From positions 1 through 64,000 of the forward strand of contig NZ_MXPU01000018.1 in assembly GCF_002204185.1 (NCBI RefSeq): a stretch of DNA of 64,000 bases, written 5' to 3'. The notes below the pieces were generated by a model, which worked only from the letters and a program-made list of their open reading frames with translations, was not told the origin of the DNA and searched no databases. Below, in pieces: positions 45,567 through 53,327 of this stretch. Source of the stretch: Rhizobium esperanzae. Lineage in GTDB: Bacteria > Pseudomonadota > Alphaproteobacteria > Rhizobiales > Rhizobiaceae. Each line of letters starts with the position of its first letter. Position 1 is the first letter of the stretch. The position numbers were made by a program, and so were the translations under genes.

Positions 45567-47444
45567 TCACCTTTGCATCGCAGGCCGCAGAGCGATCACC
45601 TGCGACTGCATGCTACTTTCCAGGGACCGCGTATTGTTCCGGCTATGCGCCGGGCTCCTGTCACCGTCCAACTGGAACTGGTTGACCAGCTCCCGCAGAC
45701 GGCTTGCCTCGGAAGACAGTGAAGAGGCGGCGGCCGTGGACTGTTCGACCATTGCCGCATTTTGCTGGGTTGCCTGATCCATCTGATTGATGGCGGTATT
45801 GATCTCGGAAAGTCCGGTGGCCTGCTCGCGCGCCGAGGTGGCGATCGCGTCCATGGCTCGATTGATCTCGGCGACGCGTTCGCCGATCGATTTCAGTGAC
45901 GTCCCGGTTTCGAGAACAAGCCTGACCCCGTGTTCCACTTCGGTCGACGACTTCTGAATAAGACCTTTGATTTCCTTGGCGGCTTGCGCAGCACGCTGAG
46001 CGAGTTCGCGGACTTCTTGTGCGACCACCGCGAAGCCCTTTCCTGCCTCACCTGCGCGCGCCGCCTCGACACCGGCATTAAGCGCCAGCAGGTTCGTCTG
46101 GAAAGCAATTTCATCGATCACGCCAATGATGTTTGAAATCTGCTGCGAACTGTCCTCGATGCGTCGCATGGCCTGCTCCGCCTCCGACACGACCGTTGCC
46201 GAGCGCTGGGCGCTGACATTGGCTTCCACGGAGATGTTGCGCGCCTCCTCGGTGCGCTTCGTCGCCATTGCGACATTCGACGTAATCTCGTCCAACGCGG
46301 CGGCGGTCTCCTCGAGCGAAGCCGCCTGTTGCTCCGTGCGCTTTGACAGGTCCTGGGCACCGGATGCTATTTCGGCGGTGCCATTGTCTATGCTGTGGAC
46401 CGTCTGCAGAACTGCGCCAATGGTCGCACCCAATTGCCGGAGTGAAATATTGAAGTCGTCGCGGAGTGTTTCATATTCGGCGGCAAATCGCTCCGAGAGC
46501 TGGAACGATATGTCACCCGCGGCAAGGCGCTGGAGACCTCCGCCCAACGTCGTGGTCGCAAAGCGCAATTGCTCTGCTTCGCGTTCAGCGCGCTGCTGGG
46601 CTGCGGCGCGCGCCGCCTCGCTCTCACTGCGGGATTCGGCAGCCTCCTTCTCAAGCCTGACAACGTTGAGGGCATTCTGGCGAAACACTTCAACCGCGCC
46701 GGCCATTTCACCGATTTCGTCCGCGCGGCCGGCATATGGAATATCGCTGTCGAGATCTCCAGCCGACAACCGCTTCATGGCGGACGCTGTATTGCGGATC
46801 GGATTGGCAATGCCGGAAATCGCAAAGACGATACCAGCGATAGCCACGAGCAAGGCCAGCGAGGCGATCGCAGCAGTCAGCATGAAAGCGGATTTCGCGG
46901 AAGCATCACTTGCCGCTACGAAGCTTTCGGTCTGGCTGAGAATGAATGCCACCAGATCCGCTACCCCATTGTTCACCAACTCGGCCTGCGGCTCCATCTT
47001 CTCCTTGAACAGCCGGACTGCCTCAGCTGTCTTGCCGCTATCTTCGAGCGCAATCATTTGCTCCGCCAGTGCGCGATATTTGTCGAGTTCCGGCTTTATC
47101 TGATTGATCAGCTGGCGCCCGCGCTCGGTGCGCACGCCCTTTTCGTATTCGCCGACGACCGTCTCGAGCCCAGCGGCTGCAGCTGCGATAGCCTGCTTTT
47201 CGGTTTTGTCGTTCTCCGCGGTGTCTTCGAGCAAATACCGGGCGTGGGCAAGTTTCAGATCAAGAAAGTTGGCTTTGATCTCACGCGCCGTCACCAGCCG
47301 ATGCACCCAGAAGGTACCGACCTGTTCAGCATTTGCGCGAAGCGAGGAAATGGTGTCCAGCGAGACATAGGACAGACCAACTATGAACATGCTGATGATG
47401 GACAGGTTCAGGATGAGAGCTTGCTTGATACTCGGGCGCTTCAT
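45567..47444 (-). CDS. Methyl-accepting chemotaxis protein
   Basis: A 625-residue receptor. It has an N-terminal transmembrane helix (ALILNLSIISMFIVGLSYVSL), a four-helix-bundle periplasmic sensor (~35-190), a second membrane helix (AAIASLALLVAIAGIVFAIS), HAMP, and a long cytoplasmic signalling coiled coil with the hairpin tip NLLALNAGVEAARAGEAGKGFAVVAQEVRELAQRAAQAAKEI. Methylation-type Q/E pairs flank the tip. No chemotaxis kinase genes are near, so it must feed a pathway elsewhere. The sensor type suggests a small soluble ligand that cannot be named. Confidence 0.95.
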   Translation of the reverse strand: MKRPSIKQALILNLSIISMFIVGLSYVSLDTISSLRANAEQVGTFWVHRLVTAREIKANFLDLKLAHARYLLEDTAENDKTEKQAIAAAAAGLETVVGEYEKGVRTERGRQLINQIKPELDKYRALAEQMIALEDSGKTAEAVRLFKEKMEPQAELVNNGVADLVAFILSQTESFVAASDASAKSAFMLTAAIASLALLVAIAGIVFAISGIANPIRNTASAMKRLSAGDLDSDIPYAGRADEIGEMAGAVEVFRQNALNVVRLEKEAAESRSESEAARAAAQQRAEREAEQLRFATTTLGGGLQRLAAGDISFQLSERFAAEYETLRDDFNISLRQLGATIGAVLQTVHSIDNGTAEIASGAQDLSKRTEQQAASLEETAAALDEITSNVAMATKRTEEARNISVEANVSAQRSATVVSEAEQAMRRIEDSSQQISNIIGVIDEIAFQTNLLALNAGVEAARAGEAGKGFAVVAQEVRELAQRAAQAAKEIKGLIQKSSTEVEHGVRLVLETGTSLKSIGERVAEINRAMDAIATSAREQATGLSEINTAINQMDQATQQNAAMVEQSTAAASSLSSEASRLRELVNQFQLDGDRSPAHSRNNTRSLESSMQSQVIALRPAMQR

Positions 47445-47804
47445 GCGGGTCTCCTCTTGGGACGGTCGCTGCCGGTTAATGCGAAATCTCCCATCGGATT
47501 CGATAATTTAGTATTAACTAAACGAGGAGAGTCGTTCGGTTTTCAAAATCTCTGGTGGGCGCAATTACTTCCGCGATCAATTCGACGCCGCCTCCACTCA
47601 AAGTTACTGGAAAATAAGCAGAATTAGGACTTTGCCGGACGCGGAAATTCAGTACTGCGGGCCCCGCCAGACTGCCGCCGCGTTGCGATTCGTCAGACCG
47701 CCAACATGAGAACGGTCCGTTTGATGCCTTCGGCAGTCGACCGCACGGTGCAGCCTTCGATCGGATCTGGAGGGCTCAATTCGCGTGGCTACTTTATGTG
47801 CGCT

Positions 47805-47819
47805 GCACAAATTTGGCGC
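47805..47819. promoter_or_regulatory. NtrC-like binding site upstream of nrtA
   Basis: GCACAAATTTGGCGC at 47805-47819 matches the NtrC half-site layout GCACCA-N3-TGGTGC with two mismatches. A weaker partial copy (GCACAA...) starts at 47848. It lies about 145 bases upstream of the sigma-54 promoter, a normal enhancer distance. The rest of the 47445-47950 gap shows no gene. Confidence 0.5.
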
Positions 47820-47950
47820 TTGGGGCGTGCGTCCCGCATTCGCATTCGCACAAATCGTGACCACATTCTACTTATGCACATTAAATAATCATTTCTGAAA
47901 TTTCCGATTTTCTTGTTTCGCTTCCTGCTGTTACCTGCCCTCCGTTGAAT

Positions 47951-47966
47951 TGGCACGCTGGTTGCA
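47951..47966 (+). promoter_or_regulatory. Sigma-54 promoter for nrtABC
   Basis: TGGCACG-CTGG-TTGCA at 47951-47966 is an essentially perfect -24/-12 RpoN promoter: GG at 47952-47953 and GC at 47964-47965 are 12 bases apart. The expected transcript start is near 47977, giving a leader of about 160 bases before the nrtA start codon. Together with the NtrC-like site upstream it indicates nitrogen-limitation control. Confidence 0.85.
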
Positions 47967-48005
47967 AGTTCCCAAACGCCCGGTCAACGGCGACTGAGGC
48001 AGAGA

Positions 48006-48100
48006 GGCGCGGCATAGGCGCCGATTTCGACACCGACGTCGCAAGGTTTTTGCTGTCCGGGATCTCCAATCCCGAACGCAGATGCCGGCGGCGTTTTTTT
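48006..48100 (+). promoter_or_regulatory. Structured nrtA leader with ANTAR-like hexaloop and T-run
   Basis: The transcribed leader contains several hairpins: GGCGC/GCGCC at 48006-48010 with 48018-48022; CGAC/GTCG at 48028-48031 with 48038-48041 around the hexaloop ACCGAC (A at position 1, G at position 4, as in ANTAR targets); and CGGGAT/ATCCCG at 48058-48063 with 48069-48074. AACGC at 48075-48079 can pair with GCGTT at 48091-48095, directly in front of seven T residues (48094-48100), a terminator shape. This suggests NasT-type antitermination by nitrate. Only one clear ANTAR hexaloop is visible, so the call is tentative. Confidence 0.45.
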
Positions 48101-48135
48101 GCGTCCGAACTCAGCAAGCAGAGGGGAACCTGCAG

Positions 48136-49449
48136 ATGAAAAAGATTTCGACGACTGGCATTACGACATCCGGCATCACTCGCCGCAGCATGCTCAAGAC
48201 GACTGCGGCAGCCGCCCTGATCGGCGCCGTCAAGACTGCCTTTCCCTCCGGCGCCTTTGCAGCCGGGACGGGTCCTGAAGTGAAGGGCGTCAAGCTCGGG
48301 TTTATTGCCCTGACGGACTCCGCGCCGTTGATCATCGCCAAGGAAAAAGGCCTTTTCGACAAGCATGGCCTGCCGGAAACCGATGTCGCCAAGCAGGCCT
48401 CCTGGGGCGCGACGCGCGACAACCTGGTGCTCGGCGGCGCGGCCAACGGCATTGACGGCGCCCACATCCTCTCGCCGCTTCCCTACCTCATGCAGACAGG
48501 CAAGGTGACGCAGAACAACAAGCCGGTACCGATGGCGATCCTTGCCCGGCTCAATCTCGACAGCCAGGGCATCTCGGTCGCCAAGGAATATGCCGAAACC
48601 GGCGTGCAGCTCGATGCTTCCAAACTGAAAGCCGCTTTCGAGAAAAAGAAGGCGGAGGGCAAGGAGGTCAAGGCCGCCATGACCTTCCCGGGCGGCACCC
48701 ACGACCTCTGGATCCGCTACTGGCTCGCCGCCGGCGGTATCGATCCGAACAAGGATGTTTCCACAATCGTCGTGCCGCCGCCGCAGATGGTCGCCAACAT
48801 GAAGGTCGGCAACATGGACGTCTTCTGTGTTGGCGAGCCGTGGAACGAGCAGCTCGTCAACCAGGGCATCGGCTTCACCGCGGCGACCACCGGCGAGCTC
48901 TGGAAGGGGCATCCCGAAAAGGCGCTCGGCCTGCGCGCCGACTGGATCGAAAAGAATCCGAACGCCGCCAAGGCCTTGCTGATGGCCGTCATGGAGGCGC
49001 AGCAATGGTGCGAAAGCATGGACAACAAGGCCGAGATGGCCGAGATCCTCGGCAAGCGCCAATGGTTCAACGTTCCGACCAAGGACGTGCTCGGCCGCCT
49101 GAAGGGCGACATCAACTACGGCAACGGCCGCGAGGCCAAGGCCACCGACCTCTACATGAAGTTCTGGAAGGACGGCGCATCCTATCCGTTCAAGAGCCAC
49201 GACACCTGGTTCATGACGGAAAACGTCCGCTGGGGAAATCTGCCCGGTACAACCGACATCAAGGCTCTGGTCAACCAGGTGAACCGCGAGGACATCTGGC
49301 GCGAGGCCGCCAAGGATCTGGGCGTCGCCGCGGCCGACATTCCCGCCTCCTCGTCGCGCGGCAAGGAGACCTTCTTCGACGGCAAGGTCTTCGATCCTGA
49401 AAATCCCTCCGCCTATCTCGACAGCCTGTCGATCAAGGCCGTTTCCTGA
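48136..49449 (+). CDS. nrtA: Nitrate ABC transporter substrate-binding protein
   Basis: A 437-residue NrtA/CmpA-family protein. The N-terminus carries a twin-arginine signal (ITRRSMLKTTAAAALIGAVK), so export by Tat is likely. The body has the family segments VKLGFIALTDSAPLIIAKEKGLFDKHGL, GGTHDLWIRYWLAAGGIDP and FCVGEPWNEQLVNQGIGFTA. ATG 48136 follows GAGGGGAA. Sigma-54 and NtrC signals upstream support nitrate as substrate; nitrite or cyanate are alternatives in the same family. Permease and ATPase genes follow. Confidence 0.9.
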   Translation: MKKISTTGITTSGITRRSMLKTTAAAALIGAVKTAFPSGAFAAGTGPEVKGVKLGFIALTDSAPLIIAKEKGLFDKHGLPETDVAKQASWGATRDNLVLGGAANGIDGAHILSPLPYLMQTGKVTQNNKPVPMAILARLNLDSQGISVAKEYAETGVQLDASKLKAAFEKKKAEGKEVKAAMTFPGGTHDLWIRYWLAAGGIDPNKDVSTIVVPPPQMVANMKVGNMDVFCVGEPWNEQLVNQGIGFTAATTGELWKGHPEKALGLRADWIEKNPNAAKALLMAVMEAQQWCESMDNKAEMAEILGKRQWFNVPTKDVLGRLKGDINYGNGREAKATDLYMKFWKDGASYPFKSHDTWFMTENVRWGNLPGTTDIKALVNQVNREDIWREAAKDLGVAAADIPASSSRGKETFFDGKVFDPENPSAYLDSLSIKAVS

Positions 49450-49457
49450 TCCCGCCT

Positions 49458-49478
49458 CCGGCGCGCGCGCCGCGCCGG
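49458..49478 (+). other. Intercistronic hairpin between nrtA and nrtB
   Basis: CCGGCGCG (49458-49465) pairs with CGCGCCGG (49471-49478) around a 5-base loop, starting 9 bases after the nrtA stop. No T-run follows. This is probably an mRNA-stabilising element that boosts binding-protein yield, as at 5951-5973. Confidence 0.65.
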
Positions 49479-49505
49479 CCTTCCATTCCCGTGAGGAGCG
49501 CGCTG

Positions 49506-50399
49506 ATGTCCGCCCTGGCAAATAAAGAAACTCCCTCGATAGCCGCCCCTGCCAAGCCGGCGGCGAAGGTTCTGTCATTCTCCGGCAAGCAAGGATCGCG
49601 GCTCGATTTTCGCCGTGCGGCGCTGGCCGCACTTCAAAATATCGTCCCGCCGGTCGTCGTGCTGGCGCTCGTCCTCATCCTCTGGCAGGCGCTCTGTTCA
49701 TCGGCCGACGCCTCTCTGCCTTCGCCGCATCAGGTCTGGCAGGATAGCTACGATCTCATCGCCTACCCGTTTTTCAACTACGGCTCCCAGGATATCGGGC
49801 TCGGCTGGCGCGTGCTGGTTTCGCTGCAGCGCGTGGCCTATGGCTTCGGGCTCGCCGCGGTGGCCGGCGTCATCGTCGGGGCGATCATCGGCCAATCGGT
49901 GTGGGCGATGCGTGGCCTCGATCCGATCTTCCAGGTGCTGCGCACGGTGCCGCCGCTCGCCTGGCTGCCGCTGTCGCTCGCCGCTTTCCAGGATTCCAAC
50001 CCTTCGGCGATCTTCGTCATCTTCATCACCTCAATCTGGCCTGTCATCATCAACACCGCCGTCGGCGTCCGCAATATTCCGCAGGATTATCGCAACGTCG
50101 CCGAGGTGCTGCGGCTCAACCAGCTCGAATTCTTCTGGAAGATCATGCTGCCGTCGGCAGCCCCTTACATCTTCACCGGCCTCAGGATCGGCGTCGGGCT
50201 TTCCTGGCTCGCCATCGTCGCGGCCGAAATGCTGACCGGCGGCGTCGGCATCGGATTCTTCATCTGGGACGCATGGAACTCCTCGCGCCTTCCCGACATC
50301 ATCGTCGCGCTCGCCTATATCGGCATCGTCGGTTTTGCCCTCGACAAGCTGGTGGCCGCGCTCGGCAAACTCGTCACCCGCGGCGCCATGCCCAACTGA
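49506..50399 (+). CDS. nrtB: Nitrate ABC transporter permease
   Basis: A 297-residue inner-membrane permease with about six helices after a ~50-residue cytoplasmic N-terminus (VPPVVVLALVLILWQAL is the first). The loop EVLRLNQLEFFWKIMLPSAAPYIFTGLRIG is the EAA motif of the NrtB/SsuC type. GAGGAG upstream favours ATG 49506 over GTG 49491. It works with NrtA and NrtC. Confidence 0.92.
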   Translation: MSALANKETPSIAAPAKPAAKVLSFSGKQGSRLDFRRAALAALQNIVPPVVVLALVLILWQALCSSADASLPSPHQVWQDSYDLIAYPFFNYGSQDIGLGWRVLVSLQRVAYGFGLAAVAGVIVGAIIGQSVWAMRGLDPIFQVLRTVPPLAWLPLSLAAFQDSNPSAIFVIFITSIWPVIINTAVGVRNIPQDYRNVAEVLRLNQLEFFWKIMLPSAAPYIFTGLRIGVGLSWLAIVAAEMLTGGVGIGFFIWDAWNSSRLPDIIVALAYIGIVGFALDKLVAALGKLVTRGAMPN

Positions 50400-50409
50400 G
50401 GACCGTACG

Positions 50410-51207
50410 ATGAACGCCTATCTCAAGCTCGATCATATCGCCAAGCATTTCGATCGCGGCGGCGTGCGCGCCGAAGTCCTGAAGGACATCAACCTGACGA
50501 TATCGGAGGGCGAATTCGTCTCGATCATCGGCCATTCCGGCTGCGGCAAGTCCACCCTGCTCAATCTCATCGCCGGCCTGACCCCGGTTTCTTCAGGCGC
50601 CGTGCTTCTGGAAAATCGCGAAGTCAACGAACCGGGTCCGGAACGCGCCGTCGTCTTTCAGAACCATTCGCTGCTGCCCTGGCTGACGGTCTATGAGAAC
50701 GTAAATCTCGCCGTCTCCAAGGTCTTCAGCCGAACGAAGACCAAGGCCGAGCGGCATGACTGGGTCATGGCCAATCTCGACCTCGTGCAGATGGCGCATG
50801 CCAGGGACAAGCGGCCCGCGGAAATCTCCGGCGGCATGAAGCAGCGCGTCGGCATTGCCCGCGCGCTTGCCATGGAGCCGAAGATCTTGCTGCTCGATGA
50901 GCCCTTCGGCGCGCTCGACGCCTTGACGCGCGCCCATCTTCAGGATGCGGTGATGGAGATCCATAGCCGGCTCGGCAATACGATGGTGATGATCACCCAT
51001 GATGTCGATGAAGCGGTGCTGCTCTCCGACCGCATCGTGATGATGACCAACGGCCCGGCGGCCCGCATTGGCGAAGTGCTCGACGTCACCATGCCGCGTC
51101 CCCGCAACCGCATCGAACTCGCCTCCAGCAGGACATATCTCAAATGCCGTGAAGCCGTGCTGAAGTTCCTCTACGAACGCCACCGCTTCATCGAAGCCGC
51201 GGAATAG
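50410..51207 (+). CDS. nrtC: Nitrate ABC transporter ATP-binding protein
   Basis: A 265-residue ATPase with Walker A GHSGCGKST, signature ISGGMKQRVGIARAL, Walker B LLLDEPFGALDA and switch His in MITHDVDEAV. It is of the short NrtD/SsuB type without the C-terminal NrtA-like sensor domain found in cyanobacterial NrtC. It starts 10 bases after nrtB. No nitrate or nitrite reductase gene follows; the operon ends at a hairpin (51232-51260). Confidence 0.9.
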   Translation: MNAYLKLDHIAKHFDRGGVRAEVLKDINLTISEGEFVSIIGHSGCGKSTLLNLIAGLTPVSSGAVLLENREVNEPGPERAVVFQNHSLLPWLTVYENVNLAVSKVFSRTKTKAERHDWVMANLDLVQMAHARDKRPAEISGGMKQRVGIARALAMEPKILLLDEPFGALDALTRAHLQDAVMEIHSRLGNTMVMITHDVDEAVLLSDRIVMMTNGPAARIGEVLDVTMPRPRNRIELASSRTYLKCREAVLKFLYERHRFIEAAE

Positions 51208-51231
51208 ACCCGCGGCGTTTGCCGACATAAC

Positions 51232-51260
51232 CCGCTGCCCGATTGCCAACGGGGCAGCGG
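51232..51260 (+). terminator. Hairpin after nrtC
   Basis: CCGCTGCCC (51232-51240) pairs perfectly with GGGCAGCGG (51252-51260) around an 11-base loop. There is no T-run, so it may be a weak or Rho-assisted terminator separating nrtABC from the PPTase gene that starts at 51277. Confidence 0.5.
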
Positions 51261-51276
51261 TACGCATACTGGCCTG

Positions 51277-51996
51277 ATGCAGCAATCAGACAATCAACCG
51301 GCCACCATAAATGTCGTGCTCTGGCAATATCCGAAGAACGGGAGCGATGGGGAACGCTGGATGCGCTTGCTTTCACCGAATGAGCGGGAGCGTGCCGCGA
51401 CCTATCGGTTCGAACGAGACCGTACCTCGTTCATCGCTGGCCGGTATCTGCTGCGGCAGCGGCTGAGCACGCATACGGAAACTCCGCCTGACAAGGTCGT
51501 GTTGCTGGCGGATGCATCCGGCAAGCTGACGGTCGAGGGCCGCGACAGGCTGCAGTTCAGCCTTTCCAATGCCGACGGGCTGGTGGCGGTCGCCGTCACT
51601 TCAGAATGCGAGCGCCTCGGGATCGACTGTGAAGGCGCCGACGCCGAAATCGAAGCGGCGGCGTTGGAGAGCTATTGCAGCCTGGACGAACGGCGTTGCC
51701 TCGATCAAATGCCAGCAGGCGAACGGCTGCGTGCGGCCGTTGCCCTTTGGACGCTCAAGGAGAGCCATCTCAAGGCGCTCGGGGTGGGCCTCCGCCAGGA
51801 TCCCCGCAGCGTCGCCTTTTCCTGGCAGGACGGCATTCCTGTCATGGCTCAGAGCGGCGAACCAGACCGGCAATGGCATCACCGTCTGCTCGAAAGCGGC
51901 AGCCAGCACGTCGTCGCGCTGGCCGCCCGCTCCCAGTCCGGGCTTCCCCGCATTCATCTCCGGATGTTTCAGGACGAGAGCATGCCGTCCGAATAG
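51277..51996 (+). CDS. vbsP: Phosphopantetheinyl transferase for siderophore synthesis
   Basis: A 239-residue Sfp-type enzyme. It carries the magnesium/CoA motif LGIDCEG (GxD type) and the second signature LWTLKESHLKALGVGL (W-x-x-KE-x3-K). It attaches phosphopantetheine from CoA to the carrier-domain serine of the neighbouring peptide synthetase. The gene points toward vbsO and the two overlap tail to tail by 28 bases (51969-51996). Name by position and family to the R. leguminosarum vicibactin locus. Confidence 0.88.
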   Translation: MQQSDNQPATINVVLWQYPKNGSDGERWMRLLSPNERERAATYRFERDRTSFIAGRYLLRQRLSTHTETPPDKVVLLADASGKLTVEGRDRLQFSLSNADGLVAVAVTSECERLGIDCEGADAEIEAAALESYCSLDERRCLDQMPAGERLRAAVALWTLKESHLKALGVGLRQDPRSVAFSWQDGIPVMAQSGEPDRQWHHRLLESGSQHVVALAARSQSGLPRIHLRMFQDESMPSE

Positions 51997-53327
51997 CCTG
52001 CGCGCAGCTGATGCGGCATGGCGGAAGCGGCCTCCGTCGCCCAGACCAGCTGCGCATTGTCGGGCTCGGCATCGAAATGCTGCCGGCCGAGAAGCGAGTT
52101 GACGATGGCTGCGCTGCGCCAGGCCATGAGGCTGAGCTGCGAGTCTGCGATGCCGTGTGAGTATCGGCCGGCATTCTGGGCAAACAACCGGTTGGTCCTC
52201 GGGCCCGTCCACTGCATCGTGTAGTCGTCGTTCAGGGTGGGATAACCGTTTCTGTCGAGGCTGATCCTTTCCCCGAGCGATCCGAGCGCATCCGGCAAAC
52301 GGAACCTGTAGCCGGTTGCCAGCACCACAGCATCGGCATGCAGCACCTCGATCCCGCCGTCGAAATGGTTCCGGACGATCAGACGATAGGCATTGCCGTT
52401 CCGCTCCATCTGGATCACGTCGCGGTTCGGCGACAGAGACGCGTTGAGCGTGCCCGGTTCGAGATAACGCAGCGCATAGAGGCGGCGATAGATCGAGTGG
52501 ATCGTCGAAATCGACAGGCCGTCGCTGGTCAGGATCGAGTTCTTCAGCGCCGCCTGTTTCTGCTCGCCGCTGAGCTTCAGATAGGCCTGCACATATTCCG
52601 GCGAGAAGACTTGGTTCGAAAACGGCGTGTCGTTGATCGGCTCGAAATTGTGGCGCCGGCTGATCCAGGTCAGCTCCTTCATCGCATCGGGATTGCCAAG
52701 CAGCGCTTCGACCACCTCGCCGCCGCTCTGGCCGCCGCCGACCACGACGATGCGGGCGGCGCGAAGGTCCTTGAGACGCGACTTGGCCTCGCTGTTGTGG
52801 AAGCAATCGGCGCCCAGGAAGGGTTTCGCCCAATCGGGCACGAAGGGCGAAGATCCTGTGCCGATCACCAGGTTCTTCGCTTCTTCCTGGCCGTTGTCGA
52901 AGCGCAGGACGAAACGGTCGTCGCGGTGCTCGACATCGCGAATGTCAGTTCCGTAACGCAAGCCGTCAACGCCGTTCGCGACCCAGGCGAGATAGCGCGC
53001 AAATTCCTGCCGGGGAACGGCCTCGTAATTGGCGTTCAGAAAGGCATAGAGCCGCTTATGCGCCACCAGATAGGAGACGAAGGACCAGCGGCTTGTCGGC
53101 AGGACCGGGGTGACGAGGTCCTTCAGGAAGGATGATTGCAGCTCGACGCCCGGCATCATCATGCCGGGATGCCAATCGAACGAGGCTCGCCGCTCGAAAA
53201 AGCGGCTGCGCACTTCGGGCACGGATTCCAGCAGGCAGGCAAGGCTCAGATTGGAGGGACCGATACCGATGCCGGCCAGATCGAGCGGCTCGGTGAGAGC
53301 ATCCCTGCGGGTAAAAGCGACAGTCAT
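51969..53327 (-). CDS. vbsO: L-ornithine N5-monooxygenase
   Basis: A 452-residue flavin N-hydroxylase of the PvdA/SidA/IucD family. The FAD motif is LAGIGIGPSNLSLACLLE; HPGMMMPGVELQSSFLKDLVTP is the substrate-side block, IVVVGGGQSGGEVVEAL binds NADPH, and VVLATGYRF is the family C-terminal motif. It converts L-ornithine to N5-hydroxyornithine, the first hydroxamate step. Its ATG overlaps the synthetase stop by 4 bases, so G-S-O is one translationally coupled operon. Confidence 0.94.
   Translation of the reverse strand: MTVAFTRRDALTEPLDLAGIGIGPSNLSLACLLESVPEVRSRFFERRASFDWHPGMMMPGVELQSSFLKDLVTPVLPTSRWSFVSYLVAHKRLYAFLNANYEAVPRQEFARYLAWVANGVDGLRYGTDIRDVEHRDDRFVLRFDNGQEEAKNLVIGTGSSPFVPDWAKPFLGADCFHNSEAKSRLKDLRAARIVVVGGGQSGGEVVEALLGNPDAMKELTWISRRHNFEPINDTPFSNQVFSPEYVQAYLKLSGEQKQAALKNSILTSDGLSISTIHSIYRRLYALRYLEPGTLNASLSPNRDVIQMERNGNAYRLIVRNHFDGGIEVLHADAVVLATGYRFRLPDALGSLGERISLDRNGYPTLNDDYTMQWTGPRTNRLFAQNAGRYSHGIADSQLSLMAWRSAAIVNSLLGRQHFDAEPDNAQLVWATEAASAMPHQLRAGYSDGMLSS

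Noticed and set aside
47881-49632. 583-codon minus-strand frame over nrtA
   Set aside because: It spans the sigma-54 promoter and nrtA without recognisable domains; an antisense shadow.
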